This document shows positions 1 through 6,168 of a DNA stretch of 6,249 nucleotides, one piece after another. The notes under the pieces are model-generated. The model had not been told where the DNA came from. It made no database searches and worked only from the letters and a program-made list of their open reading frames with translations. The number at the start of each line of letters is the position of its first letter. The first letter of the stretch is position 1. The position numbers and the translations under genes were made by a program. Origin of the DNA: Actinomycetes bacterium (GTDB lineage: Bacteria; Actinomycetota; Actinomycetes; Actinomycetales; Cellulomonadaceae); NCBI GenBank assembly GCA_023389545.1, contig JAEWEI010000259.1, forward strand, positions 1 through 6,249, read 5' to 3'.

Positions 1-1
1 A

Positions 2-136
2 GGCTGGGCAGGCGCGCGCGCCCCGGACTGGCCAGGAGCACTCGCCGAGGACGCGGTGTCCGTGGGGCTCGCGGCAGTGGCCGTCCGGCCGGGACGCGGG
101 CCTCGCGCGACCGTCAGCGGGCTCGCGCCGCGCTAG
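2..136 (+). CDS. Possible 3' end of an unidentified gene (partial)
   Basis: An open frame enters from the left edge and stops at TAG 134-136, giving about 44 C-terminal residues that begin GWAGARAPDW and end VSGLAPR. About 60% of the codons start with G and roughly 84% end in G or C, which is typical of coding sequence in this DNA. The peptide includes a small hydrophobic run (SVGLAAVAV). No domain or family motif is visible, so I give no function. Open frames of this length arise by chance in GC-rich DNA; the call rests on codon pattern alone. If real, the gene lies upstream of the exonuclease in the same direction, separated by 207 bp. Confidence 0.35.
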   Translation, partial: GWAGARAPDWPGALAEDAVSVGLAAVAVRPGRGPRATVSGLAPR

Positions 137-343
137 CCGGCTCGGCGCACACGAAGCGTGCTGGGCATGCGAGTCCGTCCGTCGACCGGTCTGGCGGGGT
201 GCGTCGTCCGCGCGCGAGGATGGCGCGCATGACTGCGCGCGTGAGGGAGCCGGCCGAGATCGGCCGCCGCCTCTGCGCTGACGACGTGCACGTGATCTTC
301 GCCCGCGCGACGCGGTCGTCCACCCCTGGGGAAAGAGGCTCCG
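137..343. other. Intergenic region upstream of the exonuclease, with two short stem-loops
   Basis: I find no convincing gene here. Two perfect 6-bp inverted repeats lie close together: GCGCGC at 223-228 with 235-240 (6-nt loop ATGACT), and CGGCCG at 251-256 with 261-266 (4-nt loop AGAT). They could be a terminator-like pair for the upstream gene or simply a product of GC richness; no T-tract follows either. The only TA dinucleotide in 1-343 is at 134-135, inside TAGCCG, so no standard TAnnnT -10 element is present. The exonuclease is therefore either read from further upstream or uses an atypical promoter. Confidence 0.4.
331..338 (+). promoter_or_regulatory. Shine-Dalgarno of the exonuclease
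   Basis: The purine-rich GAAAGAGG ends 5 nt before ATG 344-346. It supports that start over the next in-frame ATG at 359, which has no comparable sequence in front of it. Confidence 0.6.
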
Positions 344-1309
344 ATGCCTGATCGGCTCATGTTGCTCGACACCGCCTCGCTGTACTTCCGGGCGTTCTTC
401 GGTGTGCCGGACTCGGTGCGGGCTCCCGACGGCACGCCGGTGAACGCGGTGCGCGGGCTGCTCGACATGATCGCCCGGCTCGTCGACGACCACCGGCCAG
501 GCCGGCTCGTGGCGTGCTGGGACGACGACTGGCGCCCGGAGTTCCGGGTGGCGGCGATCCCCTCCTACAAGGCGCAGCGGGTCGCCCAGGAGGCGCCCGG
601 CACCACGGGCATCGAGGTGGTGCCCGAGGCCCTCACGCCGCAGATCCCGGTGATCATCGAGGTGCTGGCGGCGCTCGGCATCGCCCGGGTCGGGGCGCCC
701 GGCTACGAGGCCGATGACGTGATCGGCACGCTGGTGGCCCGCGAGTCCGCCCGCCCCGAGGCCGCCCGTGCAGGGGTGGACGTGGTCACCGGCGACCGGG
801 ACCTGTTCCAGCTCGTCGACGACGACGCCGGGGTGCGGGTGCTGTACACGGTGAGCCGCGGCATCAAGGACATCGCCGTGGTGGACGAGGCGTGGCTGGC
901 CGAGCGGTACGCCGTGACGTCCGGCGCCGCCTACGCGGACCTGGCAGTGCTGCGCGGGGACCCCAGCGACGGGCTGCCCGGCGTGCCCGGCATCGGGGAG
1001 AAGACCGCGGCGGCGCTCATCCACCGGTACGGGGACCTCGCGGGGGTGCTGGCCGCACGGGACGCTGGCGACGCCGGGTTGACGGCCACGCAGCAGCGCC
1101 GGTTGCAGGAGGCCGCGTCGTACCTGGAGGTGGCGCCGATGGTGGTGCGGGTCGCACCTGACGCCCCGGTCGGCGACGTCGACGACACACTGCCCGCCAC
1201 CCCCGCCGACCCTGACGGCCTGGTCGCGCTGGCTGAGCGGTGGGGGCTCGCGTCGAGCGTGCGGCGCGTGGTCGACGCGATGACCGGCGCGGGCACGCTG
1301 TCCGGCTGA
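344..1309 (+). CDS. Stand-alone 5'-3' exonuclease / flap endonuclease (Pol I N-terminal nuclease family, FenA-like)
   Basis: This 321-residue protein matches the 5' nuclease domain of DNA polymerase I without any polymerase domain. Family members cut 5' flaps and degrade 5' ends using two divalent metals, and remove RNA primers during Okazaki maturation and repair. Visible motifs are: metal-ligand Asp9 in LLDTASLYFRAFF; ACWDDDWRPEFR (58-68) followed by SYKAQR (74-79), the basic arch-side segment; GYEADDVIG (120-128) with Glu122, Asp124 and Asp125; VVTGDRDLFQLVDD (147-160) with Asp151 and Asp153; and GDPSDGLPGVPGIGEKT (205-221), which holds Asp206/Asp209 and the helix-3-turn-helix DNA-binding loop. 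All expected acidic residues are present. The length fits the mycobacterial FenA/Rv2090-type proteins. The start at 344 is supported by an SD 5 nt upstream. The gene lies 93 bp upstream of rnhA in the same direction, a sensible partner in RNA-primer removal. The exact in vivo role is inferred from family. Confidence 0.93.
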   Translation: MPDRLMLLDTASLYFRAFFGVPDSVRAPDGTPVNAVRGLLDMIARLVDDHRPGRLVACWDDDWRPEFRVAAIPSYKAQRVAQEAPGTTGIEVVPEALTPQIPVIIEVLAALGIARVGAPGYEADDVIGTLVARESARPEAARAGVDVVTGDRDLFQLVDDDAGVRVLYTVSRGIKDIAVVDEAWLAERYAVTSGAAYADLAVLRGDPSDGLPGVPGIGEKTAAALIHRYGDLAGVLAARDAGDAGLTATQQRRLQEAASYLEVAPMVVRVAPDAPVGDVDDTLPATPADPDGLVALAERWGLASSVRRVVDAMTGAGTLSG

Positions 1310-1390
1310 GAGGGCCACAGCACAGGGCAGCGCGAGCGGTCGCCGGCTGCGGAGGCGGGCGCCGAGTCGTCGGGGCGGGGCACGGCCAGG

Positions 1391-1396
1391 CAGAAT
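1391..1396 (+). promoter_or_regulatory. Candidate -10 element for a leaderless rnhA transcript
   Basis: CAGAAT lies exactly 6 nt before GTG 1403, so transcription initiating 7 nt downstream of the hexamer would begin at the start codon itself. It matches the TAnnnT pattern except for the first base. No convincing -35 is visible 17-18 bp upstream (around 1367-1373). The near absence of an SD before GTG 1403 is consistent with leaderless initiation, which is common in actinobacteria. Confidence 0.35.
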
Positions 1397-1402
1397 GCTC
1401 CG

Positions 1403-1894
1403 GTGATCACGGTCAGCACTGACGGCTCCTGCCTGCGCAACCCCGGAGGGGCCATTGGCTGGGCCTGGGTCAACCACGACGGCACCTGCGAATCGGGCGG
1501 CGGCCCGTCCGGCACCAACCAGATCGCGGAGCTCACCGCGCTGCTGGAGGCGATCCTGGCCCACCCCGGCGACGAGCTGCTGCGCATCGAGTCGGACTCG
1601 CAGTACGCGATCAAGTGCGCGTCCGAGTGGGTCGCGGGGTGGAAGCGCAAGGGGTGGCGCACGGCCAGCGGCTCGCCCGTGCAGAACCTGGCCCTCGTGC
1701 AGGCCATCGAGAAGGCCATCGCCGAGCGGCCCGGCAAGGTCGTCTTCCACTGGGTGCGCGGCCACCAGGGCGACACCTTCAACGAGCGCGCCGACGTGCT
1801 CGCGGGGCAGGCAGCCCGGGCGGCGCTCGCGGGCACCAGTGAGCGTGTGCCAGTGGCGCCCCGGCCCGCGCCGGAGCCCGACTTCCTGTTCTGA
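1403..1894 (+). CDS. rnhA: Ribonuclease HI
   Basis: This is a 163-residue RNase HI, which cleaves the RNA strand of RNA:DNA hybrids (R-loops, primers) by two-metal catalysis. The full DEDD catalytic set is visible: Asp7 in TDGSCLRNPGG, Glu43 in NQIAELTALLEA, Asp65 in IESDSQYAI, and Asp131 in NERADVLAGQAA. The catalytic-loop His is His121 in HWVRGHQG. The segment EWVAGWKRKGW (75-85) corresponds to the basic handle that grips the hybrid in E. coli-type enzymes. The core ends near residue 143; a Pro-rich tail of about 20 residues follows and ends PEPDFLF. The start is GTG 1403; it yields a first strand of normal length, and only a poor AGG-like SD precedes it, so translation may be leaderless. 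There is no fused phosphatase domain of the kind found on some mycobacterial RNase HI proteins. It may be co-transcribed with the upstream 5' nuclease, or use its own promoter. Confidence 0.95.
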   Translation: MITVSTDGSCLRNPGGAIGWAWVNHDGTCESGGGPSGTNQIAELTALLEAILAHPGDELLRIESDSQYAIKCASEWVAGWKRKGWRTASGSPVQNLALVQAIEKAIAERPGKVVFHWVRGHQGDTFNERADVLAGQAARAALAGTSERVPVAPRPAPEPDFLF

Positions 1895-1914
1895 GCGCGT
1901 CCTGAGCGCGCTCA
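1892..1914 (+). terminator. Stem-loop overlapping the rnhA stop codon
   Basis: TGAGCGCG (1892-1899) pairs perfectly with CGCGCTCA (1907-1914) around a 7-nt loop. The stop codon of rnhA is the first three bases of the stem. The second half also contains a self-complementary 12-mer (1903-1914), so two alternative pairings compete. No T-tract follows, so intrinsic termination is uncertain. Confidence 0.45.
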
Positions 1915-1936
1915 CCGGGCCGACAGGCGCCCGCCA

Positions 1937-2014
1937 CCGCTGACACGCCGAAGGCCGGACCGCCCGGGGGAGTCGTCCCGGCGGCCCGGCCCTCGACATC
2001 CGCTGACAGGCCGA
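1937..2014. repeat. Imperfect 15-bp direct repeat flanking a hairpin
   Basis: CCGCTGACACGCCGA (1937-1951) and CCGCTGACAGGCCGA (2000-2014) differ at one base and are offset by 63 bp. They sit on either side of the hairpin at 1953-1991. The GCTGAC core of each copy can pair with GTCAGC at 2022-2027, so two alternative stems are possible. Confidence 0.6.
1953..1991. terminator. Strong stem-loop between convergent genes (candidate bidirectional terminator)
   Basis: Arms 1953-1968 and 1977-1991 form a stem of about 14 bp: GGCCGG with CCGGCC, one A-C mismatch, CCG/CGG-type pairs, one bulged C, then CCGGG with CCCGG. The loop is GGAGTCGT. It lies 59 nt past the rnhA stop and 52 nt past the protease stop, so it could serve both transcripts. 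It lacks a T-run on either strand, as is usual for very GC-rich actinobacterial terminators. Confidence 0.6.
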
Positions 2015-2027
2015 GCGACCCGTCAGC
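2002..2027 (-). terminator. Stem-loop just downstream of the protease gene
   Basis: GCTGAC (2002-2007) pairs with GTCAGC (2022-2027); inside an A-C mismatch, two further G-C pairs form (2009-2010 with 2019-2020), leaving an 8-nt loop. It lies 15 nt past the protease stop codon, where a terminator or 3'-end stabiliser would be expected. No T-tract is seen. Confidence 0.4.
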
Positions 2028-2042
2028 CGGTCCTGTGGCGCC

Positions 2043-5000
2043 CTAGCGGCGCACCGTGAGCATCCCGCCCGCGACTGCCGGCAGGTACCCGCCGTCACCG
2101 CTGTAGGACACGGTGACGATCGCGCGTCCCGTCACCGCGGGCAGGATGACTGTCGCGGCGCCGTCCACGAGCGCTGGTGTCGCGACGACGCGCCCGTTCA
2201 CCAGCACCCACACGGCGCCGGTGGGCGCGGGCGCCCCGTCCACGCCCGCGGCCGTCACAGTGAGGGCGGGCGTGGCGCCCCGCGGCGCCGACCAGGAGGC
2301 GGTGGCCACGCTGAGCCGGGTGAGGGCAGGGAGCACGACGTGGCCGACGGTGGCCGACGACGCCGACACCCCGCCGCTGCCCGGGTAGGCGACCGTCAGC
2401 TTGTGCGAGCCCACGGCCAGGTCGCGGGGCAGCGGCACTGTCGCCGTGCCGGTCAGGCCGTCCACGGTCAGCTCGCCCGTGGCGATCACGGCATCGCGCA
2501 GCCGGACCTCCACGACGCCCGTCGGCGCGGCGGACGCGCCGGTGACGGTGGCCGACACGCTCGCGCCCGAGCCGTAGGCGCTGACCCGCGGGGAGGCGCT
2601 GGCCGTGGTGGTGGACGCCGACGGCGGGGTCGCGGTGGGCACTGTCACGTCGAGCACCTGCGTGCGCGTCGTCGTCGTCGCGTTGTGGCTGTGCAGCACG
2701 AGCACCTGCGGTGGCTCCGTGACTGCGGGGTCGCGGTGGATGGTGGCGACCGAGCCCTCCTGGCCCACCGACCAGAACGCGTCGGTGGCGCCACCGTCGA
2801 ACCACAGCGCGGGGGCGAACGGGTCCACAGTGAACGGCTCCACGGCGTCGACCTGGCGCCCGGGGTCGGCGGCGTACTGCGAGTACGTCCACACCCGCAG
2901 CGTGGGCGTGAGCCCGGGGGTGATGCCGACGTCGGCGAGGTTCAGCGGCGCCACCATCACGTTGTTGTCGAACACCGTGGTGTCCACGTCGCCGAAGAAC
3001 CCGTTGACGGGCTGCGCGTCGACCAGTTCGCCGGTGGAGAGGTCGTAGGTGAGCTGCACTGTGACGTCCGTGGCCTCGTTGAGCTTCTGCACCACCGTCT
3101 GCCGGTCGTCGACGCCGTCCCCGTCGAGGTCGATGTCGATGACGGGCAGCACCGACTGGCCCAAGGTGGCCCACTCGCCGTCCACGGCGATGCCGATGCC
3201 CAGGTACCCGCCCGCCCGGTCGAGCCCCGCGGCCGAGCGCTGTGGCGCCGTGGACGCCCAGCCCACCGCGCGCAGGTCGCCAGCTGCGACCGACGAGTCG
3301 GAGGTGACGAGGCCGGGGGCGCGGTCGAGCCGGGGGCTGGTGGCGGCGAGCTGCATCGGCGCGACGAGCGAGGTCCACCCGCCCGAGGCGATGCCGCGGC
3401 CCGTGAGGTCCAGCTCGGCCTCTTCCGCATCCGCGTCGGGGAAGGCGATGTCGGCGGCGGTGAGGCTGCTGACCAGCCGTGGGGCGGCCTGCACCGGAAC
3501 CCGCAGCTCGGTGTCGCCGGAGGTGAGCAGCAGCCGTCCGGTGAGGGCGGCCACGTGCTCGCGGGGCAGCCCGCCCTGCGTCGCGGCGGAGGTCGGGTCG
3601 AGCTCGCGCTCGAGCGTCGCCGGGTCGGCCGTGAGGGTGACAGTGACGAGCTGGGTGCGGCCGGGCTGCACGGTGATCGTCGCGGGTGACGTCGTGATCG
3701 TCGCCCCGCCGGTGGTGGTGGCCGCGGCGAAGGACGTCGTGTAGCGCACCGCAGTGCTCCCGGTGTTGCGCACGGTCACCGTCTTGCGCTGCACCACGGC
3801 CTCGGCGCCCACGGGCACCACGCCGAACGTCACGGACACCTGGTCGGGGTCCTCCGAGCTGTACGCCAGCACCGTGCCCGCCACCGCGTCGGCGGCGTCG
3901 ACCCGGCCGGAGCCGACCCGCTGCGGGCCGTAGACGTCGCCCGTGCCGCGGGCCCCGGTGAACACGTCATGCGTGGCGGTGTTCATGACGGCGGCCTTGA
4001 CGTCCGCGGGCGTCCAGCCGGGGTGGCTGGCGCGGACCAGGGCGGCGACGCCGGCAACGTGCGGGGCCGACATCGACGTGCCGGACAGCGAGTGCGCCGC
4101 GCTTCCGCTGCCTGACGCGGCGGACAGGATGCTCGTCCCGGGGGCCGCGACGTCCGGCTTCGCGATGCCGAGCGACCCGTGCGCCCCGCGGGAGGATCCC
4201 GGGTTGAGCACGTCGCCCGCGGAGTCGTCGTCCACCGAGGCCGCGAGCGAAGGGCCGATCCTGACGCTCACGGCGCCTGTGCGCAGTGCCGGGAGCAGCG
4301 CCGCGGTGGCGGTGGCGGTGAGCTGCGCGCCGGGGATGGCCGCGTTGCCGCCGATCCCGCCGGTGAACACGGCCTGCTCGGTGCCGAGCAGCACCCCGAC
4401 GGCCCCGGCGGCCTGCGCGTTGTCGAACCGCGCTCCGCTGCCGCAGGCACGGGTCGCGTCGTCGTCGTCCCACGAGAGGTACACGACCTTGCCGGCGACC
4501 TCCGCCCTCCGCGACGCGAGCGAGGAGCAGCCGCTCACCGTCTCGCCGAGGAACGCGACCGGCGCGCTCACGTCCTCGCTGCCCGCGTAGGCGACCGAAT
4601 TCTGCGCCGCGTGGAAGCCGACCAGCGAGGCGTCGGGGGCCGCGGTGACCTCCACGCCGTCGAGCCTCAGCGGGCTGCCCACCGAGTTCGCGACCGTCAG
4701 GCTGCTGGCGGCGCTGCCGGGCGAGCCGCCCACGTCCGTGATGTCGCCGGAGTTGCCGGCCGAGAGCACGGACAGCACCCCGAGGTCGGCCAGCCGGTCG
4801 ATCAGCAGGTTGTCCGGATCGTCGGACGGGGTGGCGGAGGCGCCGAGCGAGAGGTTGACGACGTCGAGGTGGTCATTGAGGTCGCCGTCGCCGTTGGGGT
4901 CGGCGGCCCAGTCGAGCGCCTGGGCCGTGAGGTTCGTGGTGCCGCCGATGTCGCCGAAGACCTTGAGCGCGTAGATCCCCGCGCCGGGAGCCGATCCGGG

Positions 5001-5993
5001 GCCCACCTGCCAGCCTGTGAGGTCGGACAGGCCGGCGTAGTCGCCGCGGAACGTGGAGCCGTCGGCCTGCACGCCGTAGCCCGCGGCGGTGGCGGCGACG
5101 TGCGTGCCGTGACCACTGTTGGGGCTGGTGGCCGGGCTGTCGATCGGGTTGTCGTCGGGCACAGGGACCGTCGTCGCGCCGGGCAGCTCGGAGTTGGGGT
5201 TCGCGTCGTAGTAGGTCCCGGCGAAGTCGCGTCCGCCCAGGTACTTGGCGCTGTCGAACAGCCCGGCGGGGACCGCGCCGGTCCCGTCCGTCCCGTACGC
5301 GGCGGCGTAGGCCTCCTTGGCGCCCGGGCCGCCGAACGCCGCATGGGTGTAGTCGACGCCGGTGTCGATGATGCCCACGCGGACGCCCTCGCCGGTCTGC
5401 CCGCTGCCCTGCCACACGTCCAGGGCACGCGTGAAGGCGTCGCTGCTGGAGTTGTCGAGGGTGCGCGGCGTCACTTGGTAGACGGCGACGACATCGTCCC
5501 GCTCGGCGAGTGCTCGCAGCTGGGCGGCGTCGCCCGAGACCAGGCTGCCCGCGACCACGTTCGCGAGGGTGGAGATGCGCTGGGGCTCGCCGGCATCGGT
5601 GGCGCGGGCAGCAGGGGAGGAGGCCTCGGCGGGGATGACGGCCTCGGCGAGCCGCTCGACCTCCTGGGTGGCGGCCTGCACCTGCGCGACGTCGCCGCCG
5701 TCCTCGTGCACGTCGAGCGCCGAAGGTGTGTCAAGTTGCACGAACGCCGTGACTTGGCCCGTCGCGTCGGCCATCGTTGTGGACACCTTCGCGCCCGCCA
5801 GCGCGCCAGCGGATGCCACCGGGCCGCCCGGGGCGCCTGGCTCGATCCGGGGGCGGTCCTGCGGGGCTGCGCTCGCGGGGCCCGCGCCGGCGAGCGTGGA
5901 GGCGAGCAGTGCGAGTGCGCAGGGCAGTGCGAGCGCGGAGGTCCGGCGTATGCCGGAGGGCGGGGTGGCGTCGGACGACGGGCGGCGCGGCAT
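2043..5993 (-). CDS. Large secreted subtilisin-family (S8) serine protease with PA insert and C-terminal Ig-like domains
   Basis: This 1316-residue secreted endopeptidase precursor begins with a signal peptide: Arg-containing n-region with RR at 16-17, hydrophobic core about 19-37, and a probable cut after ASA (42). An Inhibitor-I9-like propeptide spans about 80-178. The S8 catalytic domain (about 200-710) is intact: Asp210 in GIIDTGVDYTH, His295 in GHGTHVA, oxyanion Asn414 in SAGNSG, Ser640 in GTSMSAPHVAG. A PA domain is inserted at about 475-580, with Cys489 and Cys517 as a possible disulfide. DPNGDGDLNDHLD (365-377) resembles a calcium loop. An Fn3-like beta domain follows the catalytic core (about 715-835). 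Residues about 840-1120 are unassigned apart from a calcium-type loop DLDGDGVDD (955-963). Two Ig-like (Big_3-type) domains close the protein (about 1125-1220 and 1224-1315). No LPXTG motif or terminal membrane anchor is present, so release is likely. The ATG has an AGGAG SD. Overall architecture resembles Vpr/lactocepin-type proteases; the substrate is unknown. Confidence 0.95.
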   Translation of the reverse strand: MPRRPSSDATPPSGIRRTSALALPCALALLASTLAGAGPASAAPQDRPRIEPGAPGGPVASAGALAGAKVSTTMADATGQVTAFVQLDTPSALDVHEDGGDVAQVQAATQEVERLAEAVIPAEASSPAARATDAGEPQRISTLANVVAGSLVSGDAAQLRALAERDDVVAVYQVTPRTLDNSSSDAFTRALDVWQGSGQTGEGVRVGIIDTGVDYTHAAFGGPGAKEAYAAAYGTDGTGAVPAGLFDSAKYLGGRDFAGTYYDANPNSELPGATTVPVPDDNPIDSPATSPNSGHGTHVAATAAGYGVQADGSTFRGDYAGLSDLTGWQVGPGSAPGAGIYALKVFGDIGGTTNLTAQALDWAADPNGDGDLNDHLDVVNLSLGASATPSDDPDNLLIDRLADLGVLSVLSAGNSGDITDVGGSPGSAASSLTVANSVGSPLRLDGVEVTAAPDASLVGFHAAQNSVAYAGSEDVSAPVAFLGETVSGCSSLASRRAEVAGKVVYLSWDDDDATRACGSGARFDNAQAAGAVGVLLGTEQAVFTGGIGGNAAIPGAQLTATATAALLPALRTGAVSVRIGPSLAASVDDDSAGDVLNPGSSRGAHGSLGIAKPDVAAPGTSILSAASGSGSAAHSLSGTSMSAPHVAGVAALVRASHPGWTPADVKAAVMNTATHDVFTGARGTGDVYGPQRVGSGRVDAADAVAGTVLAYSSEDPDQVSVTFGVVPVGAEAVVQRKTVTVRNTGSTAVRYTTSFAAATTTGGATITTSPATITVQPGRTQLVTVTLTADPATLERELDPTSAATQGGLPREHVAALTGRLLLTSGDTELRVPVQAAPRLVSSLTAADIAFPDADAEEAELDLTGRGIASGGWTSLVAPMQLAATSPRLDRAPGLVTSDSSVAAGDLRAVGWASTAPQRSAAGLDRAGGYLGIGIAVDGEWATLGQSVLPVIDIDLDGDGVDDRQTVVQKLNEATDVTVQLTYDLSTGELVDAQPVNGFFGDVDTTVFDNNVMVAPLNLADVGITPGLTPTLRVWTYSQYAADPGRQVDAVEPFTVDPFAPALWFDGGATDAFWSVGQEGSVATIHRDPAVTEPPQVLVLHSHNATTTTRTQVLDVTVPTATPPSASTTTASASPRVSAYGSGASVSATVTGASAAPTGVVEVRLRDAVIATGELTVDGLTGTATVPLPRDLAVGSHKLTVAYPGSGGVSASSATVGHVVLPALTRLSVATASWSAPRGATPALTVTAAGVDGAPAPTGAVWVLVNGRVVATPALVDGAATVILPAVTGRAIVTVSYSGDGGYLPAVAGGMLTVRR

Positions 5994-5999
5994 GGGTCA

Positions 6000-6004
6000 C
6001 TCCT
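6000..6004 (-). promoter_or_regulatory. Shine-Dalgarno of the S8 protease
   Basis: AGGAG on the - strand lies 6 nt before ATG 5993-5991. It fixes the start directly in front of a complete signal peptide. Confidence 0.8.
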
Positions 6005-6025
6005 GCGTGCGGGCGCGGATGGTGT

Positions 6026-6067
6026 CGGTGGCGCCGCCTCGCCTTCTGCGCTCGGGGTGGGCCACCG
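6026..6067 (-). promoter_or_regulatory. Inverted repeat at the 5' end of the protease leader
   Basis: In the - strand transcript, CGGTGGC (6067 to 6061) can pair perfectly with GCCACCG (6032 to 6026). Additional interrupted G-C pairs are possible inside the 28-nt interval. The first arm coincides with the predicted transcription start, so the mRNA would begin with a base-paired 5' end. The SD lies 22 nt past the hairpin and stays outside it. A role in mRNA stability is a guess; it matches no riboswitch I recognise. Confidence 0.35.
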
Positions 6068-6073
6068 GACTGC

Positions 6074-6102
6074 ACCGTACTGGCGAATGGGTGGTTCGTC
6101 AC
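6074..6102 (-). promoter_or_regulatory. Probable promoter of the S8 protease
   Basis: On the - strand, GTGACG (6102-6097; four matches to TTGACA) is followed after exactly 17 bp by TACGGT (6079-6074), which fits the actinobacterial TAnnnT -10 pattern. The predicted start near 6067 gives a leader of about 70 nt before ATG 5993. This suggests the protease is transcribed on its own by a housekeeping-type sigma factor. Confidence 0.6.
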
Positions 6103-6114
6103 ACTTCCGAGGGA

Positions 6115-6143
6115 CATCCGCTACCGCCCGGTACGCGCGGATG
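6115..6143 (-). terminator. Terminator-like hairpin after the right-edge gene
   Basis: CATCCGC (6115-6121) pairs with GCGGATG (6137-6143), and TACC (6122-6125) pairs with GGTA (6130-6133), around loop GCCC and a CGC bulge. The stem has 11 bp. It lies about 26 nt past the stop of the partial right-edge gene and just upstream of the protease promoter, so it is well placed to insulate the two. No T-run follows on the - strand. Confidence 0.5.
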
Positions 6144-6168
6144 CCGGCGCCGCCCGCAGGGAATGCCC

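Noticed and set aside
12..21. Alternating GC run that might favour Z-DNA
   Set aside because: Only about ten bases long and expected by chance in DNA of this composition.
114..323. A 69-codon - strand frame upstream of the exonuclease
   Set aside because: The GTG start has no well-spaced SD, there is no recognisable motif, and composition does not separate it from the opposite strand.
931..1836. A 301-codon - strand frame spanning the exonuclease and rnhA
   Set aside because: It is antisense to two genes with intact catalytic motifs and has no domain signature.
2669..2682. Short TCG-type triplet runs (also near 4459)
   Set aside because: They encode TTTT and DDDD stretches inside the protease; they are too short to be a meaningful repeat array, though slightly slippage-prone.
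2340..3689. A 449-codon open frame on the + strand
   Set aside because: It lies fully antisense to the protease and encodes low-complexity Arg/Gly/Ala/Val-rich sequence with no motifs; it is a by-product of GC-rich codon usage opposite a real gene.
2095..5428. Several long - strand frames overlapping the protease (for example 2095-3378 and 4802-5428)
   Set aside because: They are out-of-frame readings of the protease with extreme Arg/Pro/Ala content, while the 1316-residue frame has intact S8 motifs from end to end.
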